A DNA stretch of 64,000 bases from Rhodoferax saidenbachensis (GTDB taxonomy: Bacteria; Pseudomonadota; Gammaproteobacteria; Burkholderiales; Burkholderiaceae_C): assembly GCF_001955715.1 (NCBI RefSeq), contig NZ_CP019239.1, positions 1,364,001-1,428,000 on the forward strand, written 5' to 3'. The position numbers and the translations under genes are program-made. The stretch's first letter is position 1. Every line of letters begins with the position of its first letter. The notes under the pieces are model-generated. The model ran no database searches. It was given only the letters and a program-made list of their open reading frames with translations, and had not been told where the DNA came from. This document shows, piece by piece, positions 17,924-26,922 of this stretch.

Positions 17924-19003
17924 ATGGATCGTCGTTCAATTATCAAAAACGCTGGCATCGCTGGCGTTCTTGCCGCAGGTGCTGCACCTGCAGTGCATGC
18001 CCAGGCCGCCCTTCGCTGGCGTCTGGCTTCCAGCTTCCCCAAATCGCTGGACACCATCTTCGGTGCGGCGGATACATTCGCCAAAAAAGTGACCGAAATG
18101 TCGGGCGGCAAGTTCACCATCACCACCCACGCAGCCGGCGAATTGATGCCTGCTTTCGGTGTGGTGGATGGCGTCCAGAACGGTACCGTGGAAGTGGCCC
18201 ACACAGCGCCTTATTACTTCCATGGAAAGGATGAGGTCTTTGCCCTGGGTTGTGCCATTCCCTTCGGTCTGAACAGCCGCCAGATGACAGCCTGGATGTA
18301 CGAAGGCAACGGCCTGAAGCTGATGCGCGAGTTCTACGGCAAGTACAACATCGTCAACTTCCCTGGCGGCAACACCGGTGCCCAAATGGGTGGCTGGTAC
18401 CGCAAGGAAATCAAGTCGGTTAAGGACATCAAGGGTTTGAAATTCCGCGTGGGCGGTTTCGCTGGCCGTGTGATCGAGCGCATGGGTGGCGTGCCCCAGA
18501 ACATTCCTGGCGGCGAAATCTACCAGGCGCTGGAAAAAGGCACGATTGATGCAGCTGAGTGGGTGGGTCCTTACGATGATCAGAAGTTGGGCTTCAACAA
18601 GGTGGCTCCGTTCTACTACTACCCCGGCTGGTGGGAAGGCGGCCCCCAATTGGACTTCTTCATCAACGACAAGGCCTATGCCAGCCTGTCTGCGGAAAAC
18701 AAGGTCATTGTGGAATGCGCCGCCGCATTCGCCCACACCGAAATGCAGGCCAAGTACGACGCCAAGAACCCCAACGCGCTCAAGCAACTGGTGGGTGCCA
18801 AGGTCAAAGTTCTGCCTTTCCCCAAGGACGTGATGGATCTGGCTTTCAAAGAGTCCATGGCCCTGTACGCAGAAGTGGGCGCCAAGAACGAAAACTGGAG
18901 AAAGGTGTACGCAGACTACTCCGCTTTCCGCAAGGACCAGAACCTCTGGTTCCGCTTCACCGAAGCCCGTTTCGACAGCTTCATGCAAGCCCAGAAGCTG
19001 TAA
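17924..19003 (+). CDS. TRAP transporter substrate-binding protein (DctP family, TakP-like)
   Basis: A periplasmic solute receptor of 359 residues. The start at 17924 has CGGAG upstream (17911-17915) and gives the N-terminus MDRRSIIKNAGIAGVLAAGA, a twin-arginine-type signal ending at VHAQA. The mature part follows the DctP pattern: WRLASSFPKSLDTIFGAADT, GVQNGTVEVAHTAPYYFHGK, FRVGGFAGRVIERMGGVPQN with the conserved Arg for the ligand carboxylate, and IPGGEIYQALEKGTIDAAEW. This sequence type resembles binding proteins for 2-oxo acids such as TakP; the exact ligand is an inference. The permease genes lie convergent downstream, and terminators for both strands separate them. Confidence 0.93.
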   Translation: MDRRSIIKNAGIAGVLAAGAAPAVHAQAALRWRLASSFPKSLDTIFGAADTFAKKVTEMSGGKFTITTHAAGELMPAFGVVDGVQNGTVEVAHTAPYYFHGKDEVFALGCAIPFGLNSRQMTAWMYEGNGLKLMREFYGKYNIVNFPGGNTGAQMGGWYRKEIKSVKDIKGLKFRVGGFAGRVIERMGGVPQNIPGGEIYQALEKGTIDAAEWVGPYDDQKLGFNKVAPFYYYPGWWEGGPQLDFFINDKAYASLSAENKVIVECAAAFAHTEMQAKYDAKNPNALKQLVGAKVKVLPFPKDVMDLAFKESMALYAEVGAKNENWRKVYADYSAFRKDQNLWFRFTEARFDSFMQAQKL

Positions 19004-19024
19004 TCGAAAGATTCACGGCACAGC

Positions 19025-19050
19025 AAAAAGCCCCGCTTGCGGGGCTTTTT
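19025..19050 (+). terminator. intrinsic terminator after TRAP binding-protein gene
   Basis: AAAAAGCCCCGC, a TTGC-type loop, then GCGGGGCTTTTT form a perfect GC-rich stem followed by a T-run. It lies 22 bases after the stop of the binding-protein gene. Confidence 0.95.
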
Positions 19051-19114
19051 CTTTGGCCCGCATTTTGTCCTGTAGTGGGGTCTTTGCCTGCCCGGCAGCG
19101 GAGCACGGTATGGG

Positions 19115-19155
19115 CAAAAAAAGACCCGGTCCACGCAGTGTGCGCAGACCGGGTC
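19115..19155 (-). terminator. intrinsic terminator for the dctQ-dctM transcript
   Basis: On the minus strand GACCCGGT (19155-19148) pairs with ACCGGGTC (19130-19123) across a 17-base loop. Seven T residues follow (19122-19116). It lies 26 bases past the stop of the large permease gene. Confidence 0.88.
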
Positions 19156-19180
19156 GATGTGAAGTGGGTAAGAAGTGAGG

Positions 19181-20959
19181 CTACTTCTTGGGCTCGTCTT
19201 TGCCCATGGATTCCTGCATGGCCTTCATGGGGTCTTCTTCTGCATGCGTGGCATCTTCCGTGGCAGGTGCTGCTGCGCCATCGGGCATCTGAACGTCGGG
19301 TGTTTCAGGCATCTTGCTGTCGGCGTCCATCTGCATTTGCACCTGGTCCATATCGACGGCTTCAACCTTGTCCAGTCCGCTGGAGACAATGCCAGGGAAG
19401 AAGATGATCAGCGCAACCATGATGACCTGGATGAGCACAAACGGTACCGCGCCCCAGTAGATCTGCATGGTCGTGACGGGCTGGATCAGCTTCTTGGTGA
19501 GGCGGTCGGTGTATTCCTTGGCAGGGGCTACGCTGCGCAGGTAGAACAGCGCAAAGCCGAAGGGCGGGTGCATGAAGGAGGTTTGCATGTTCACGCCCAG
19601 CAGCACGCCAAACCAGATCAGGTCAATGCCCAGCTTTTCCGCCACGGGTGCCAGCAAGGGCACCACGATGAAGGACAGCTCAAAGAAGTCCAGGAAAAAG
19701 GCCAGGAAGAAGATCAGCACATTGACCACAATCAGGAAGCCGGTCTGGCCGCCTGGCAGGCCCGTCAGCAGATGCTCCACCCATTTCTGGCCGTCCACAC
19801 CCTGGAATACCAGGCTGAAGATGGTGGAGCCGATCAGGATGAACACCACAAAGCAGGACAGCTTGGTGGTGGTGTTGAGGGCCTGCTTGAGCAAGCTCAT
19901 GCTCAGGCGTCCGCGGGCTATGGCCATGATGAACGCACCCAGTGCACCCATGGCGCCGCCTTCAGTCGGCGTGGCAATGCCCAGGAAAATGGTACCCAGC
20001 ACCAGGAAAATCAGCAGCAGCGGCGGGATCAGCACAAAAGTGACGCGCTCCGCCATGCGAGACAGCAGGCCCATGCGGGTAACTTTGTTGATCAGTGCAA
20101 TCACGAAGGCCAGCATCACGCCAGCGCACATGGACACCACGATAGTTTCGTCGGTGGCCACCTTTTCAACCAGCTCGCCCTTGAACCAGCTGTAGACATT
20201 GGCGTAGTGCTCGCCGAAGTACACGGCGACGGTTGTGGACACAATGGTCAGGATCAGCAGGGATAGCAGGCCGCTTTTACCGCTGTCTTCACGGATGGTG
20301 CGTGCTTCCAGTGGTAGCGCAGGTACCCAGGCGGGTCGGAAAATGGCCAGTAAAACGACATAACCGGTGTACATGGCGGTCAGCATGAAACCGGGGATGA
20401 AGGCACCCTTGTACATGTCACCCACGCTGCGGCCCAGCTGGTCGGCCAGAATGATCAGTACCAGGGACGGTGGAATGATTTGTGCCAGTGTGCCGGACGC
20501 GGCAATCACACCCGCAGCAATGCGGCGGTCATAGCCATAACGCAGCATGATGGGCAGGGAAATCAGACCCATGGAAATGACGGAGGCGGCCACCACACCG
20601 GTGGTCGCTGCCAGCAGGGCACCCACGAAAATCACGGCAAAGGCCAGACCACCGCGCACCGGGCCAAACAGTTGGCCAATGGTTTCCAGCAGGTCTTCGG
20701 CCATGCCGCTGCGTTCGAGGATCAGCCCCATCAATGTGAAGAAGGGGATAGCCAGCAAGGTGTCGTTCTGCATGATGCCGAACAAGCGCAGGGGTAGCGC
20801 TTGCAAGAGCGCTTCGGGCAACACGCCCAGTTCCACGCCCACGAAGCCGAAAAACAGGCCGCAGGCGCCCAGGCTGAACGCGACGGGAAAGCCCATCAGC
20901 AAAAAGAGGATCAAGCCCGCGAACATGATCGGGGCCATATTGGTAGTAAAGAATTCCAT
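19181..20959 (-). CDS. TRAP transporter large permease (DctM family)
   Basis: The 592-residue large membrane subunit that carries the ion-coupled transport path. It has about 12-14 hydrophobic segments, beginning FAGLILFLLMGFPVAFSLGA. It keeps conserved loops such as GMAEDLLETIGQLFGPVRGG, TGVVAASVISMGLISLPIML, IIPPSLVLIILADQLGRSVG, and GIATPTEGGAMGALGA. A long cytoplasmic insert with charged residues occurs near 215-245 and 265-290. After the last TM a hydrophilic tail of about 65 residues, rich in Asp, Glu, Met and Pro, ends DEPKK; this is longer than in usual DctM proteins. The gene is co-transcribed with the small permease (14-base gap) and opposed to the binding-protein gene. Confidence 0.93.
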   Translation of the reverse strand: MEFFTTNMAPIMFAGLILFLLMGFPVAFSLGACGLFFGFVGVELGVLPEALLQALPLRLFGIMQNDTLLAIPFFTLMGLILERSGMAEDLLETIGQLFGPVRGGLAFAVIFVGALLAATTGVVAASVISMGLISLPIMLRYGYDRRIAAGVIAASGTLAQIIPPSLVLIILADQLGRSVGDMYKGAFIPGFMLTAMYTGYVVLLAIFRPAWVPALPLEARTIREDSGKSGLLSLLILTIVSTTVAVYFGEHYANVYSWFKGELVEKVATDETIVVSMCAGVMLAFVIALINKVTRMGLLSRMAERVTFVLIPPLLLIFLVLGTIFLGIATPTEGGAMGALGAFIMAIARGRLSMSLLKQALNTTTKLSCFVVFILIGSTIFSLVFQGVDGQKWVEHLLTGLPGGQTGFLIVVNVLIFFLAFFLDFFELSFIVVPLLAPVAEKLGIDLIWFGVLLGVNMQTSFMHPPFGFALFYLRSVAPAKEYTDRLTKKLIQPVTTMQIYWGAVPFVLIQVIMVALIIFFPGIVSSGLDKVEAVDMDQVQMQMDADSKMPETPDVQMPDGAAAPATEDATHAEEDPMKAMQESMGKDEPKK

Positions 20960-20973
20960 GAGTGGCTCCGGGC

Positions 20974-21573
20974 TCAGACAGCTTTGTTTTTGGATTCAGC
21001 CAGGCGCTGGATGGCTTCTGCCAGTTCCTCTTCGGCAGACTTCTCCACTTTTTTGGCAGTGGGGTCTTCTATGAGGCCTTGCAAGAAAGCCAGGCGCTTG
21101 ATCAGCTCGGACCAGCCCTGCAGCAACAGCAATGTGAAGCCCAACGGAATCATGGCGTACACCGGCCAGCGCACCAGGCCACCGGCGTTGCCCGATATTT
21201 CACCGGAGTGAAAGCCCTTGAGGAAGAAAGGAATGCCGTACCACAGGATGGCCAGGCATACCGGGGTCAGAAAGAAGGTGAATCCAATCACATCGATCCA
21301 GATCTGCGCGCGCTTGGATAGTTTGCTGGACACCACATCGATCTTGACGTGTTCGCCATTGAGCAGGGTGTAGCCCGCAGCGATCAGGAACGACGCGGCA
21401 AACAGGTACCACTGGACCTCCAGAAATGCGTTCGATCCGATATTGAACGCCTTTCGCACAGCGGCATTGACGCCGCTGATGATGGTGGAGGCCAGGATCA
21501 GCCAAATGACGTATTTGCCGATCTGTGTGTTGAGCCAGTCGACGGCTCTGGATAGTTTGAGAAGTGCCTGCAT
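20974..21573 (-). CDS. TRAP transporter small permease (DctQ family)
   Basis: A 199-residue protein with four predicted TM segments (about 20-40, 52-72, 95-118 and 140-162). Family patterns include VKIDVVSSKLSKRAQIWIDV, FLKGFHSGEISGN and RWPVYAMIPLGFTLLLLQGW. It assembles with the large permease encoded 14 bases downstream. A C-terminal acidic helix (about 175-199, EKSAEEELAEAIQRLAES) is visible. The promoter for the pair is expected in the 150 bases between this start and the antiporter stop. Confidence 0.92.
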   Translation of the reverse strand: MQALLKLSRAVDWLNTQIGKYVIWLILASTIISGVNAAVRKAFNIGSNAFLEVQWYLFAASFLIAAGYTLLNGEHVKIDVVSSKLSKRAQIWIDVIGFTFFLTPVCLAILWYGIPFFLKGFHSGEISGNAGGLVRWPVYAMIPLGFTLLLLQGWSELIKRLAFLQGLIEDPTAKKVEKSAEEELAEAIQRLAESKNKAV

Positions 21574-21726
21574 AGTGGCTCCTGATTGTTATTCGTGTCG
21601 CCATATGCGGCACGCCCGATACCAAGCACCCCAACGGGTACCAAAGAACGTCGAGCGTAACCCGTTGTCGCTGAAATAAGCCTGACGCTGGCCTTCGGTG
21701 TTTACCCTTAGGCGCGCCGGTTACGA

Positions 21727-22986
21727 CTACAACAATCGGAAGGCGATGATGGCCACGATGGTGGGCGGTGTGGCGGCGATCAGCAGGCCCAGGGGATGGA
21801 TGGCGCTTTCATTGAACTTGCCACGCAGGATGGATACACCGGCCGGATTCGGTGCGTTGGCGATGACGGTCAGGCCGCCCCCGGTGACGGCGCCCATGAC
21901 CAGCGCCAGCTTGAATTCTTCACTCAGGCCTGCAACCTGTGAACCCAGATAAGTCAACGCGGCGTTGTCCGTGATGGCCGTCAGCAACGTAGCACCCGCG
22001 TACACGGTGCTGGCATCCATGCCGGTCAGCGCGCGTTCCAGCCACCATTGCTGCATGCCGCCCAGGACCACCAGGCCACCCAGGAAAAAAGCCACCATGA
22101 GGGCTTCACGCAGGATCAGCGGGTTCTGGTGGCGCTGGTAGGCCGTGGCGAATCCCAGGAAGAACAACAGCAGCCCCAGGAACACGGACGTGTGGTGGGA
22201 GAACACAACGATCAGTGCCAGGAACAGCAGGTGCACCAGTACCACGGACACTGGGACTGGCGCTATGGCGCTGACCTGTGCTGCGGGCAGTGCTGCGATT
22301 TCGCGACGGAACAGCAGCATGGCCCCGGCCGCATTCACGCATACCGCTACCGCCGCCTTCCAGCCGATGTGGCTGACCATGAACCACAAATCCCAATTCC
22401 ACTGGGTCGCCACCATCAATACGGGAGGAGCTGCAAAGGGCGTGAGCGTGCCGCCTATGGAAATATTCACGAACAAGACGCCGATAGTTGCGTACTTGAG
22501 TTTGCTGGAGATGGCGTTGGAATACAGGGTGTCGCGCAGGATCAGTGCCGCCAGCGTCATGGCAGCCGGCTCGGTGATCAGGGAGCCCATCAACGGGACC
22601 AGGGCCAGCGTGACAAAATAAATCGACATGCTTTGCTGCAGGGGAAGCACGCGTGCGACGACTTTGACGACACTCTCCACACACTGCAGGATGGGGCGGG
22701 TGCCGGCCACCACCATGATGGCAAATACAAAGAGGGGCTCACCGAAATTGCGGCTGTCCAGGTAGGTGGTGGCCTCGGTTTTTCCGCTGATGGCGAGCAT
22801 GAAGATCATCATGACCATGGCCCAGAAGCCAAACACCACCTCCACTTCACCCAACAAATGCCAGATGCCCGCATGGTTGGGCTGGGTGTGGGCCAAGTGC
22901 TCAAAAAATTTGGTGGAGAAGGTGTGAATGACGGCCAGTGCAAACAGGACTGCGCCGATGATTTGAATATGGGTGGGGGCGGACAT
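21727..22986 (-). CDS. putative Na+/H+ antiporter (Na_H_antiport_2 type)
   Basis: A 419-residue membrane protein with roughly 10-11 hydrophobic segments. The N-terminus MSAPTHIQIIGAVLFALAVI and the following FSTKFFEHLAHTQPNHAG match a family annotated as putative sodium/proton antiporter. Conserved patches are LLGEVEVVFGFWAMVMMIFM, VVAGTRPILQCVESVV, GSLITEPAAMTLAALILRDT and GVLFVNISIGGTLTPFAAPP, which resemble ion-transporter family hairpins. The C-terminal half carries TAITDNAALTYLGSQVAGLS and MGAVTGGGLTVIANAPNPAG. An upstream TTG at 23001 is an alternative start. The transported ion is inferred only from the family. The intact IS30 element lies 160 bases upstream. Confidence 0.8.
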   Translation of the reverse strand: MSAPTHIQIIGAVLFALAVIHTFSTKFFEHLAHTQPNHAGIWHLLGEVEVVFGFWAMVMMIFMLAISGKTEATTYLDSRNFGEPLFVFAIMVVAGTRPILQCVESVVKVVARVLPLQQSMSIYFVTLALVPLMGSLITEPAAMTLAALILRDTLYSNAISSKLKYATIGVLFVNISIGGTLTPFAAPPVLMVATQWNWDLWFMVSHIGWKAAVAVCVNAAGAMLLFRREIAALPAAQVSAIAPVPVSVVLVHLLFLALIVVFSHHTSVFLGLLLFFLGFATAYQRHQNPLILREALMVAFFLGGLVVLGGMQQWWLERALTGMDASTVYAGATLLTAITDNAALTYLGSQVAGLSEEFKLALVMGAVTGGGLTVIANAPNPAGVSILRGKFNESAIHPLGLLIAATPPTIVAIIAFRLL

Positions 22987-23145
22987 GGGTTTTCTTTTCA
23001 ACTAGCGGGTCATGAAGCGCACATTGCGCGCACCGCAGTCTAATGTTTGCAAGCCGGTTTGGGGCTGAACAAACCCTGACACACCGGTCCGGAACAGGCC
23101 AGGCACCCACAATTTACGGAAAATAGGGCCAAAGGCCCGGCTCGC

Positions 23146-24254
23146 TCAAAAGTGAAGTGCAACACACCGATTGAAACTTCAATAAGGTGTGTCCATGAAA
23201 CTGAACCAAGAGTACAAACAGCTCGATTACAAAGAGCGCCAGACCATTGCTGTATGCCTTGAGCTCGGATTGAGTATCCGGGCGGTAGCCCGAGTACTGG
23301 GTCGTGCCCCCTCCACGGTGAGTCGTGAGATCAACCGAAACAGCGGTGCTGGTGCCTATAGTTGCCGATTCGCACAACAGCGCTTTGTGCGCAGGCGTCG
23401 CCACAGCAGACCGCCCCCGAAGCTGGTGGCGGGCAATGCCCTCTTCGCCTCTGTGCACGCCTTATTGCAACTGCGTTGGTCACCCCAGCAAATTGCCTCT
23501 CGCCTAGCTACACTGCATCCGCATGAGGCGCACCAACGCGTCTCTCACGAAACCATCTACAACGTCATCTACGCCCAACCCCGGGGTGAGCTGCGCCGCG
23601 AGCTCATTGCCTGTTTGCGTCTGGCCCGCACCAAGCGCTGGCCCCGTTCACGTGGCGAAGACCGCCGCGGTCAGATCGCTGATCTCTTGAGCATCCATGT
23701 ACGTCCCCCGCAGGTTGAGGATCGACTGTTCCCTGGTCACTGGGAAGGTGACTTGATCAAAGGAGCAGGCAACCTCAGTGCTGTGGGCACCCTGGTAGAG
23801 CGCAGCACCCGGCTCCTGATGTTGGTAAAGCTGCCGCATCCCAACCCAGCCACTGCAGCCCACGTGCTGCAAGCGTTTACGGACAAGCTCAACGGTATTG
23901 CCAAGCCTATGCGCCAAACACTGACTTATGACCGGGGGCGTGAGATGGCTCACCATGCGCAATTGACAGCCAACACCGGGGTTGCCGTGTATTTCTGTGA
24001 TCCGCACAGTCCTTGGCAGCGTGGCACCAATGAGAACACCAACGGTTTGGTACGACAGTTCCTGCCAAAGGGGACAGACCTGTCGGGTTACAGCCAGGAG
24101 CAACTCGACGGGATTGCTGACTTGATGAATGGACGGCCTCGCAAGACGCTGGGCTGGTTGACTCCGCTGGAGGTGTACGGCCAGTGGCTGGCCAAGCTTG
24201 AGCACTCTCCTGACTCCATCCAATAAACTCAGCTTGTGTTGCACTTGGATTTGA
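23146..24254 (+). mobile_element. IS30-family insertion sequence, apparently complete
   Basis: An element of about 1.1 kb with one transposase gene. Imperfect terminal inverted repeats of about 20 bases are seen at 23146-23166 and 24235-24254. Both share AAGTGCAACACA read inward, with TCAAA at the outer edge and a one-base length difference. The exact outer ends and the short target duplication cannot be fixed by eye. It is inserted between the antiporter promoter and the crcB 3' end. Its right end lies within a few bases of a truncated-looking dispersed-repeat copy (24259-24300). Confidence 0.85.
23195..24226 (+). CDS. IS30-family transposase
   Basis: A 343-residue DDE transposase. The N-terminal helix-turn-helix reads YKQLDYKERQTIAVCLELGL, then SIRAVARVLGRAPSTVSREI, the IS30 DNA-binding pattern. 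The catalytic core has HWEGDLIKGAGN (first Asp), TLTYDRGREMAHH (second Asp) and PWQRGTNENTNGLVRQFLPK (Glu). The end carries LNGRPRK-type residues (LMNGRPRKTLGWLTPLEVY). No frameshift or stop is seen, so the element is probably functional. A GTG six bases earlier (23189) is a possible start. Confidence 0.95.
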   Translation: MKLNQEYKQLDYKERQTIAVCLELGLSIRAVARVLGRAPSTVSREINRNSGAGAYSCRFAQQRFVRRRRHSRPPPKLVAGNALFASVHALLQLRWSPQQIASRLATLHPHEAHQRVSHETIYNVIYAQPRGELRRELIACLRLARTKRWPRSRGEDRRGQIADLLSIHVRPPQVEDRLFPGHWEGDLIKGAGNLSAVGTLVERSTRLLMLVKLPHPNPATAAHVLQAFTDKLNGIAKPMRQTLTYDRGREMAHHAQLTANTGVAVYFCDPHSPWQRGTNENTNGLVRQFLPKGTDLSGYSQEQLDGIADLMNGRPRKTLGWLTPLEVYGQWLAKLEHSPDSIQ

Positions 24255-24258
24255 CTCC

Positions 24259-24300
24259 GCCCCCTGTCAATCATGCGCGAGCAGCTATCAATAACGTAGC
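24259..24300 (+). repeat. 42-bp dispersed element, copy across the crcB 3' end
   Basis: GCCCC at the AGCCC position (24259-24263), 11 bases, then GCGCGAGCAGCTATCAATAACGTAGC split as GCGCGAGCA (24275-24283) and the stem GCTATCAATAACGTAGC (24284-24300). The stem has four pairs plus one T-G wobble. Its upstream GGCCTCT part is absent next to the IS30 end. The right half encodes, on the minus strand, the last residues of CrcB. Confidence 0.78.
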
Positions 24301-24657
24301 AGATTTCAGGCCTGCCATGGTCAGCAGCAGTGATCCCAGCACATGTACCGCCGTGGTTCCCAGTGCCATGGCGTAGCGTTGCTGTTGCAGCATGGCCACC
24401 ACTTCCGCCGAAAAACTGGAGAACGTGGTGAGCCCGCCCAGAAACCCGGTGATCAGTGCGAGGCGCCAGGCGGGGTCGAGCTGGGGCAGCGCCTGAAACA
24501 CCGCCACAGCCACGCCGACCAGATAGCCGCCGATGAGATTCGCAGCCAGTGTGCCCAGGGGCATGGCGGTGCTTGCGGGGTTCAGCCACAGGCCGAGTTG
24601 CCAGCGGGCCAATGCGCCCACGCTGGCGCCCAGACTGATGGCGAAGACTGCCAACAT
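24271..24657 (-). CDS. crcB: fluoride efflux channel CrcB/Fluc
   Basis: A 128-residue small membrane protein with four TM segments that exports fluoride as a dual-topology dimer. Hallmarks present: GASVGALARWQLGLWLN, GTLAANLIGGYLVG, and ITGFLGGLTTFSSFSAEVV with the Thr/Phe residues lining the pore. The last ten codons (ATLLIAARA, stop) are supplied by a copy of the dispersed repeat, so the native C-terminus may have been replaced. The start overlaps the stop of the upstream ComEA-like gene (ATGA). No fluoride riboswitch is visible, as expected for an internal operon position. Confidence 0.93.
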   Translation of the reverse strand: MLAVFAISLGASVGALARWQLGLWLNPASTAMPLGTLAANLIGGYLVGVAVAVFQALPQLDPAWRLALITGFLGGLTTFSSFSAEVVAMLQQQRYAMALGTTAVHVLGSLLLTMAGLKSATLLIAARA

Positions 24658-24935
24658 CAGGGTGTTCCTGCGTAGGGTGAGCCCTGTACGGTCAGTCCAG
24701 CTTTGGACAGCTTGGCGGCGGTGGCTGGTTTGAGGCCTTTGACACGGACCATGAAGTCGGCCCAGTCCTTGAAAGCGCCTTGCTCACGCGCCTTGAGGAT
24801 GCGGGCCGTGCTGCTGGGCCCCAGGCCTCTGATGCTGTCGAGTTCGGCCTCGGTGGCCTGGTTGACTTCCACTGCAGCAAAACTCGCAGCGCTCAAAAGC
24901 GCGATCGACAGGAACATCAGGCATCGCTTCAGCAT
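24657..24935 (-). CDS. ComEA-like helix-hairpin-helix DNA-binding protein
   Basis: A 92-residue protein with a signal peptide (MLKRCLMFLSIALLSAASFA) and a pair of helix-hairpin-helix motifs: VEVNQATEAELDSIRGLGPS, then STARILKAREQGAFKDWADF and VKGLKPATAAKLSKAG. This is the minimal secreted ComEA form, which in transformable bacteria binds incoming DNA in the periplasm. AAGGAG stands just upstream of the 24935 start. No other competence gene is in the window except a distant cinA-like gene, so the role in DNA uptake is inference. Confidence 0.88.
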   Translation of the reverse strand: MLKRCLMFLSIALLSAASFAAVEVNQATEAELDSIRGLGPSSTARILKAREQGAFKDWADFMVRVKGLKPATAAKLSKAGLTVQGSPYAGTP

Positions 24936-24946
24936 GGAACAACTCC

Positions 24947-25966
24947 TTAGGGGCGGGCGGACAACCACTGCACGTATTGGGCCACACCGGTTTGCACATC
25001 GGCAAACTGGTGGTCGCAGCCGGTGGCGCGCAAAGCGGTCAGATCCGCCTGGGTGTAACACTGGTATTTGCCGCGCAAGGCATCGGGGAAGGCCACGTAT
25101 TCCACCAGGCCTTGTTGGGCCACGGCAGGCAGGTCCAGTGCGGCATGGCCTTGCTGCGCGCGCAGGGCGTTGACGACCGAGCTGGCCACATCGTTGAATG
25201 GCTGGGCATGGCCCGTGCCCAAATTGAAAATGCCGGATTCGGTCGGATGGTCAAAAAACCAGAGGTTCACGGCCACCACGTCATCGATGAAAACAAAGTC
25301 GCGCATCTGCCCGCCGGGCGCGTAGCCGCCGTATTCACCAAACAGCTTGACCCGGCCCTCGGCCTTGAACTGGTGGTACTGGTGAAAGGCTACGCTGGCC
25401 ATGCGGCCCTTGTGTTGTTCACGCGGGCCGTAGACGTTGAAGTAACGAAAGCCCACCACCTGCATGGTTTTGCCGGCCTTGGTGCGCTGGAAATCGTTGC
25501 CACACTCGCGGCGCATACGTTGGTCGAACAGCAGTTTGGAGTAGCCGTAGACGTTGAGCGGCGCCTCAAACGCCGGGTCTTCACGGAAGGTGTCCGAGCC
25601 GCCGTACGTCGCCGCGCTGGAGGCATACAACAAGCGTGCACCACGCTTCTGGCAGGCCTGAAACAGTTGCCAGGACAGCGTGTAGTTGTTGGCCATCATG
25701 TACTTGCCGTCCTGTTCCATGGTGTCGCTGCAGGCGCCTTCGTGGAACACGGCCTCGATCTGGCCATAGTGGCCGGACGCAAATGCGTCATAAAACGTGT
25801 CGGCGTCCACGTAGTCCGCAATCTTCAGGTCGGCCAGATTGCGGAATTTGTCGCCTTGTTTCAAATCATCCACGGCGATGATGTCGTCAATGCCGCGGGC
25901 GTTGAGCCCGGCAATGATGTTGCTGCCAATAAAACCGGCGGCGCCGGTGACCACGATGCGTGTCAT
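24947..25966 (-). CDS. hldD: ADP-L-glycero-D-manno-heptose 6-epimerase
   Basis: The last step in making the LPS core heptose donor. The 339-residue short-chain-dehydrogenase fold starts [20 protein letters not shown] (NADP-binding glycine motif). It continues with [40 protein letters not shown], the catalytic Ser in [12 protein letters not shown], Tyr/Lys in [11 protein letters not shown], and [20 protein letters not shown]. All are typical of HldD (RfaD). The start overlaps the rfaE1 stop (ATGA at 25963-25966), so substrate production and epimerisation are coupled. Confidence 0.97.
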   Translation of the reverse strand: MTRIVVTGAAGFIGSNIIAGLNARGIDDIIAVDDLKQGDKFRNLADLKIADYVDADTFYDAFASGHYGQIEAVFHEGACSDTMEQDGKYMMANNYTLSWQLFQACQKRGARLLYASSAATYGGSDTFREDPAFEAPLNVYGYSKLLFDQRMRRECGNDFQRTKAGKTMQVVGFRYFNVYGPREQHKGRMASVAFHQYHQFKAEGRVKLFGEYGGYAPGGQMRDFVFIDDVVAVNLWFFDHPTESGIFNLGTGHAQPFNDVASSVVNALRAQQGHAALDLPAVAQQGLVEYVAFPDALRGKYQCYTQADLTALRATGCDHQFADVQTGVAQYVQWLSARP

Positions 25967-26892
25967 GCAAATAGCTCCTCGTACGACACCGTCGCGGTGC
26001 CGAATTTACCCACCACCAAACCACCGGCCCGGTTGGCCAGCGGCACAGCGTCGCGCAGGCTCAGGCCCGCACCCACCAGCGTCGCCATGGTGGCAATCAC
26101 GGTGTCGCCGGCGCCCGTCACGTCAAACACTTCGCGCGCCTGCGCGCTCACATGCAGTTGGCCTGCGGCGTCAAACAGGGTCATGCCTTCTTCGCTGCGG
26201 GTGAGCAGCACGGCATCCAGTTGCAGTTGCGTGCGCAGGTTTTGCACCTTGGTGCGTAATTCTTCTTCATCGCGCCAGCCGCCTACTGCCTGTTGTAGCT
26301 CCGCCCGGTTGGGCGTAATGACGGTGGCCCCGCTGTAGCGCGAATAGTCGGAGCCCTTGGGGTCGATCAGCACGGGTTTGCCGGCAGCGCGCGCGCGCGC
26401 AATCATGTCGCCCACATGGGCCAGGCCACCCTTGCCGTAGTCGGAAAACAGAATGGCGTCGTGCGCGGGCAGCAGGCTTTCAAAAACGGCCGTCTGGCCC
26501 GACAGAATTTCGTGGTTCGGGGTGTTTTCGAAGTCCAGCCGGATCAGTTGCTGTTGTCGGCCAATCACGCGCAGCTTGACGGTGGTCTTGAGGTCGCTGT
26601 CACGGCCAAAATGGGTGCGGATGCCGGTGGTGGCCACCAGCGCTTCTAGCTTGTGGCTGGCTTCGTCGTCGCCCACTACGGTCAATAACGATGCCTGGGC
26701 ACCCAGCGTGGCCGCGTTGAACGCCACATTGGCGGCACCACCGCAACGTTCTTCTTCGCGTGTGACACGCACGACCGGTACGGGAGCCTCGGGGCTGATG
26801 CGGTCCACCGCACCGTACCAGTAGCGGTCTAGCATCACGTCGCCCACAACGAGCACGCGTGCTGCAGAAATTTGGTCTTTGGTCATAGCCAT
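25963..26892 (-). CDS. rfaE1: D-glycero-beta-D-manno-heptose-7-phosphate kinase
   Basis: A PfkB/ribokinase-fold sugar kinase of 309 residues that phosphorylates heptose 7-phosphate at C1 in ADP-heptose synthesis. Seen: [60 protein letters not shown], and the anion-hole/base motif [20 protein letters not shown]. The protein lacks the C-terminal nucleotidyltransferase half of bifunctional HldE, so the adenylyltransferase (RfaE2) must be elsewhere in the genome. It lies between lapB and hldD on the minus strand. Confidence 0.95.
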   Translation of the reverse strand: MAMTKDQISAARVLVVGDVMLDRYWYGAVDRISPEAPVPVVRVTREEERCGGAANVAFNAATLGAQASLLTVVGDDEASHKLEALVATTGIRTHFGRDSDLKTTVKLRVIGRQQQLIRLDFENTPNHEILSGQTAVFESLLPAHDAILFSDYGKGGLAHVGDMIARARAAGKPVLIDPKGSDYSRYSGATVITPNRAELQQAVGGWRDEEELRTKVQNLRTQLQLDAVLLTRSEEGMTLFDAAGQLHVSAQAREVFDVTGAGDTVIATMATLVGAGLSLRDAVPLANRAGGLVVGKFGTATVSYEELFA

Positions 26893-26922
26893 CTGTATCG
26901 GGCCTTGCGGCGTGTCTGTGTT

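Noticed and set aside
23140..24260. Target-site duplication of the IS30 element
   Set aside because: Flanking triplets do not match clearly, and the outer ends of the inverted repeats are uncertain by a few bases, so no duplication is claimed.
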